Shown piece after piece: positions 23,589-26,321 of a DNA stretch of 26,321 nt. The notes beneath the pieces were generated by a model. The model was not told the origin of the DNA and searched no databases. It saw only the letters and a list, made by a program, of their open reading frames with translations. The DNA lies in NCBI GenBank assembly GCA_002430835.1, contig DJDA01000143.1, forward strand, positions 1 through 26,321. Reading direction: 5' to 3'. Each line of letters starts with the position of its first letter. The first letter of the stretch is position 1. Position numbers and translations under genes: made by a program. Source of the stretch: Brevundimonas sp. UBA5936 (lineage in GTDB: Bacteria > Pseudomonadota > Alphaproteobacteria > Caulobacterales > Caulobacteraceae).

Positions 23589-24608
23589 TCAGATCTGGTC
23601 GTCGAACTTCTTGGCCAGATCTTCGATGTTTTCCGGCGGCCAGTTCGGCACGTCCATGCCGAGGCTCAGGCCCATGGACGCCAGAACTTCCTTGATTTCG
23701 TTCAGCGACTTGCGGCCGAAGTTCGGGGTGCGAAGCATTTCGCCCTCGGTCTTCTGGATCAGGTCGCCGATGTAGACGATGTTGTCGTTCTTCAGGCAGT
23801 TCGCCGAACGGACCGACAGCTCCAGCTCGTCCACCTTCTTCAGCAGCGACGGGTTGAAGGGCAGTTCGGGCTTGCCGTCCGACTGCTCGACAGCCTTGGT
23901 CGGCTCATCGAAGGTGATGAAGATCTGCAGCTGGTCTTGCAGGATGCGCGCAGCGTAAGCCACAGCGTCAACCGGCGAGACGGCACCGTTGGTTTCAACT
24001 TCCAGGATCAGCTTGTCATAGTCCAGCGACTGGCCCTGACGGGTCGGCTCGACGCGATAGGCGACGCGCTTCACCGGCGAATACAGGGCGTCGACGGCGA
24101 TCAGGCCGATCGGGGCGTCTTCCGGGCGGTTCAGTTCGGCGGCGACGTAGCCCTTGCCGTTCTGCACCGTCAGTTCCATGCGGACCGAAGCGCCGTCATC
24201 CAGGGTGCAGATCACGTGATCCGGGTTCAGCACCTCGATGTCGGCCGGCAGGTCGATCTGAGCCGCGGTCACCGGGCCGGGGCCCGTGGCGCGCAGCGTC
24301 ATCCGCTTCGGACCTTCTGCGTGCATGCGCAGGGCCAGTTGCTTGATGTTCAGAACGATGTCGACAACGTCCTCGCGAACGCCTTCCAGCGACGAGAACT
24401 CGTGCACAACGCCGTCGATCTGAATGGCCGTGACCGCCGCGCCTTGAAGCGAAGACAGCAGAACGCGACGAAGCGCGTTGCCGAGCGTCACACCGAAACC
24501 GCGCTCGAGAGGCTCGGCGATCAGACGCGCCTTGTGCTGCGGGTCAGACCCGCCCTCGACTTGCGGTTTCTCGGGACGGATCAGCTCTTGCCAGTTTCTT
24601 TCGATCAT
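23589..24608 (-). CDS. rpoA: DNA-directed RNA polymerase subunit alpha
   Basis: A 339-residue RNA polymerase alpha subunit. The assembly domain (about 1-235) has LERGFGVTLGNALRRVLLSSLQGAAV, the dimer region. The C-terminal domain (about 260-320), LSVRSANCLKNDNIVYIGDLIQKTEGEMLRTPNFGRKSLNEIKEVL, binds UP elements and activators. Length is typical. GAGGGA precedes the ATG, and an 88-base gap with a 6-bp hairpin (24665-24670 with 24684-24689) separates it from rpsK. Confidence 0.99.
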   Translation of the reverse strand: MIERNWQELIRPEKPQVEGGSDPQHKARLIAEPLERGFGVTLGNALRRVLLSSLQGAAVTAIQIDGVVHEFSSLEGVREDVVDIVLNIKQLALRMHAEGPKRMTLRATGPGPVTAAQIDLPADIEVLNPDHVICTLDDGASVRMELTVQNGKGYVAAELNRPEDAPIGLIAVDALYSPVKRVAYRVEPTRQGQSLDYDKLILEVETNGAVSPVDAVAYAARILQDQLQIFITFDEPTKAVEQSDGKPELPFNPSLLKKVDELELSVRSANCLKNDNIVYIGDLIQKTEGEMLRTPNFGRKSLNEIKEVLASMGLSLGMDVPNWPPENIEDLAKKFDDQI

Positions 24609-24696
24609 AAAGTCCCTCGAACGGGTTTCGACGGCTCCGTGTTCTCACGTTCAGAACAACAGGAGCCGCCGGGAGAAGGGTTAGGCGGCGTGAACC

Positions 24697-25086
24697 TTAG
24701 ACGCGACGGCGCTTCGGCGGACGGCAGCCGTTGTGCGGCATCGGCGTCACGTCACGAATGGTCGTGATCGTCATGCCGACGGCCTGCAGGGCGCGCAGGG
24801 CCGACTCACGGCCCGAACCCGGACCCGAGACGTTCACTTCCAGCGTCTTGACGCCGTGCTCGGCGGCCTTCTTGCCAGCGTCTTCCGCAGCCATCTGAGC
24901 GGCGTACGGCGTCGACTTGCGCGAGCCCTTGAAGCCCATGTGGCCGGCCGACGACCAGGAAATCGCGTTCCCTTGAGCGTCGGTGATGGTCACCATGGTG
25001 TTGTTGAACGAAGCGTTCACGTGGGCCACGCCCGAGGTGATGTTCTTGCGTTCGCGGCGCTTAACGCGACCCGGTTCCTTAGCCAT
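24697..25086 (-). CDS. rpsK: 30S ribosomal protein S11
   Basis: A 129-residue uS11. KNITSGVAHVNASFNNTMVTITD and GSRKSTPYAAQMAAEDA are invariant-type blocks, and the end DVTPMPHNGCRPPKRRRV is the conserved basic tail. It lies 16 bases after rpsM in the alpha operon. Confidence 0.98.
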   Translation of the reverse strand: MAKEPGRVKRRERKNITSGVAHVNASFNNTMVTITDAQGNAISWSSAGHMGFKGSRKSTPYAAQMAAEDAGKKAAEHGVKTLEVNVSGPGSGRESALRALQAVGMTITTIRDVTPMPHNGCRPPKRRRV

Positions 25087-25102
25087 CGGTCAGGCCTCTC
25101 TC

Positions 25103-25471
25103 TTACTTCTTCTTGCCGGCGATCGGCTTGGCCGGACCCTTGCGGGTGCGAGCGTTGGTGTGGGTGCGCTGGCCGCGGACCGGCAGGCCCTTACGGTGAC
25201 GCAGGCCGCGGTAGCAGGCCAGGTCCATCAGGCGCTTGATGTTCATCGACGTCTCGCGGCGCAGGTCGCCTTCGACGGTGAAGTCGCGGTCGATGGTCTC
25301 GCGGATCTGCAGGATCTCCGCGTCGGTCAGCTGGTTCACGCGGCGAGCCGGCTCGATGCCGATCTTAGCCGTGATCTCCTTGGCGTTGTGCGCGCCAATG
25401 CCGTGAATGTACTGAAGCGCGATTTCAACGCGCTTGTTCGTCGGAATGTTGACGCCTGCGATACGGGCCAC
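25103..25471 (-). CDS. rpsM: 30S ribosomal protein S13
   Basis: A 122-residue uS13. The start is GTG at 25471-25469, giving the conserved MARIAGVNIPTNKRVEIAL; GGAG lies six bases before it, and the upstream TTG in the same frame is not used by the family. Landmarks are QYIHGIGAHNAKEI and the basic tail GLPVRGQRTHTNARTRKG. It is the first gene of the alpha operon here, with its own promoter at 25560-25587. Confidence 0.98.
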   Translation of the reverse strand: MARIAGVNIPTNKRVEIALQYIHGIGAHNAKEITAKIGIEPARRVNQLTDAEILQIRETIDRDFTVEGDLRRETSMNIKRLMDLACYRGLRHRKGLPVRGQRTHTNARTRKGPAKPIAGKKK

Positions 25472-25559
25472 GAAATTCTCCAAGTACGCGTTAATTCAGA
25501 CGCAGAAACCGCTCCGGTCAACAGACCTGGAACGTGTACGCCCTTCGCGGAAGGCCGCC

Positions 25560-25587
25560 CTTATACAGGGGATTCCCAATGCGTCAA
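25560..25587 (-). promoter_or_regulatory. Sigma70-like promoter of the rpsM operon, with a GANTC site
   Basis: On the minus strand TTGACG (25587-25582), a 16-base spacer and TATAAG (25565-25560). Both are close to consensus, fitting a strong ribosomal promoter. The start of transcription would be near 25553, about 80 bases before the rpsM GTG. The spacer contains GATTC (25571-25575), a GANTC site of the CcrM methylase used in Caulobacterales. A CCTTC/GAAGG hairpin follows in the early leader. Confidence 0.7.
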
Positions 25588-25613
25588 CGGGCAAGCGCCG
25601 TGAGCAGGCTGGC

Positions 25614-26303
25614 TCAGGGCCATTCGACCCCCACCCGGACCTCTCGACCATCAAGCGGCGCTCCGTTCTGCGTTGCAGGACGAAAGCGGAAATAACGCGA
25701 GGCCGCAAGGGCCGCCTGACCGAATCCCATCCCCGGCGGCGATTCGTCGACCAGGCGGCAATCGCTCAGAGTGGTGTCGAGACGCACCCGGCAGGCCAGG
25801 GTCGCCTGACCGCCTCGCCGCTGGCGGAAGGCGTCGCGCGGATGCAGCGTCCGCAGCTCCCCCACCGTGGGGCCGCGAATGATACGCGGCGGGCCGTCGC
25901 CCACGCCAGGACCGACGCCCGATCCGCTGCCGCCCCCGCTGCCGGTCCCCTGCCCGCCCTGCCCCTGACCAGGCGTCGGGCCAGGTTCGGGCGCAATGCC
26001 GATCACCAGCGGTTGCTCCGGGGCCGGACGCGGCGGAGCAATGACTTCCGGCTTTGGCGGTTCAGGACGGGGACGCGCGGGGCGCACGACGGATGGCGCG
26101 GCCGGGGCGCCGCCGCCCTGGGACGCCGCGGGCTCTGGGGGAGGCGGAGGCGGTGCGACCGGCCGGGGTCGGTCCAGATCGACAATGATGAGGGGCTGTG
26201 GTGGCACGAAGGTCTGCTCGGGCCGACCGACGCCCAAAAGCACAAAGGCGGTGAGGTTCTGAACGGACAACATCTCCGCCGCGCCGCCGCGCCATGGCTT
26301 CAC
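25614..26303 (-). CDS. TonB-like protein with a Pro- and Gly-rich linker
   Basis: A 229-residue protein (GTG start at 26303; an in-frame stop at 26309-26307 bounds it, and an ATG at 26273 is the alternative). One weak membrane helix (about 9-26) is followed by a long Pro-rich segment (46-100), a Gly/Ser-rich segment (112-137) and a TonB C-terminal-like domain (about 150-228). The C-terminus matches the first TonB protein in key places: Cys171 and Cys182 with the same spacing, and MGFGQAALAASRYFRF. The helix lacks the SxxxH motif (it reads SVQNL), so ExbB/ExbD coupling is doubtful. It sits directly upstream of rpsM, unrelated in function. Confidence 0.78.
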   Translation of the reverse strand: MKPWRGGAAEMLSVQNLTAFVLLGVGRPEQTFVPPQPLIIVDLDRPRPVAPPPPPPEPAASQGGGAPAAPSVVRPARPRPEPPKPEVIAPPRPAPEQPLVIGIAPEPGPTPGQGQGGQGTGSGGGSGSGVGPGVGDGPPRIIRGPTVGELRTLHPRDAFRQRRGGQATLACRVRLDTTLSDCRLVDESPPGMGFGQAALAASRYFRFRPATQNGAPLDGREVRVGVEWP

Positions 26304-26321
26304 TCGTTACGGACGGTCGGG

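Noticed and set aside
25614..26321. Frameshift at the N-terminus of the second TonB-like gene
   Set aside because: The other two frames give no hydrophobic helix either, and the chosen frame gives a weak but continuous one, so a frameshift is not shown.

Overview
The window looks like chromosomal DNA of a Caulobacteraceae alphaproteobacterium, most likely Brevundimonas or a close relative. The inference rests on high GC, an ATP12-type F1 assembly chaperone gene, a lipoprotein of the CC0125/CC1285 type known from Caulobacter, two TonB-family proteins, the rpsM-rpsK-rpoA-rplQ order, and CtrA-like and GANTC (CcrM) sites in promoters. No rRNA, tRNA, CRISPR array, prophage or classical transposase gene was seen. 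Most of the window is ordinary, tightly packed housekeeping sequence.

Layout. 1-6115: a lytic transglycosylase (cut by the window edge) diverges from a TonB-family gene. Then come a ThiO/DAO-like FAD oxidase, GTP-type PEP carboxykinase, a DUF938 methyltransferase and a DJ-1-like protein lacking the usual nucleophile cysteine. 6116-13015: an RsuA-family pseudouridine synthase faces a five-gene minus-strand operon (crcB, RluC-type synthase, TPR/2OG oxygenase, HAD phosphatase, ATP12) whose genes overlap by ATGA or lie a few bases apart. A DUF2214 membrane protein, a lipoprotein and a third pseudouridine synthase follow. 13073-17484: two tandem paralogous four-helix membrane proteins, a small REPIN-like inverted repeat pair, rarA, a VOC protein and a DegP/Q-like protease with a lipobox. 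17580-22956: a TetA-like MFS pump, a GIY-YIG nuclease gene bounded by perfect 33-bp inverted palindromic repeats, a lipoprotein phosphodiesterase, a two-gene ABC exporter and a GNAT acetyltransferase. 22998-26303: the ribosomal alpha operon with its own strong promoter and a terminator, preceded by a second TonB-like gene.

The most interesting signal is the pair of related repeat structures. At 18932-19360 a COG2827-type GIY-YIG endonuclease gene of visibly lower GC is bracketed by inverted copies of a REP-like hairpin. At 14116-14220, about 4.7 kb away, a gene-less pair of the same hairpin motif sits in inverted orientation around a 55-bp spacer. The arrangement resembles REPIN/RAYT systems (autonomous nuclease plus non-autonomous repeats), with a GIY-YIG nuclease in place of the tyrosine (Y1) transposase. 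That reading is an inference from this one window and needs a genome-wide repeat search.
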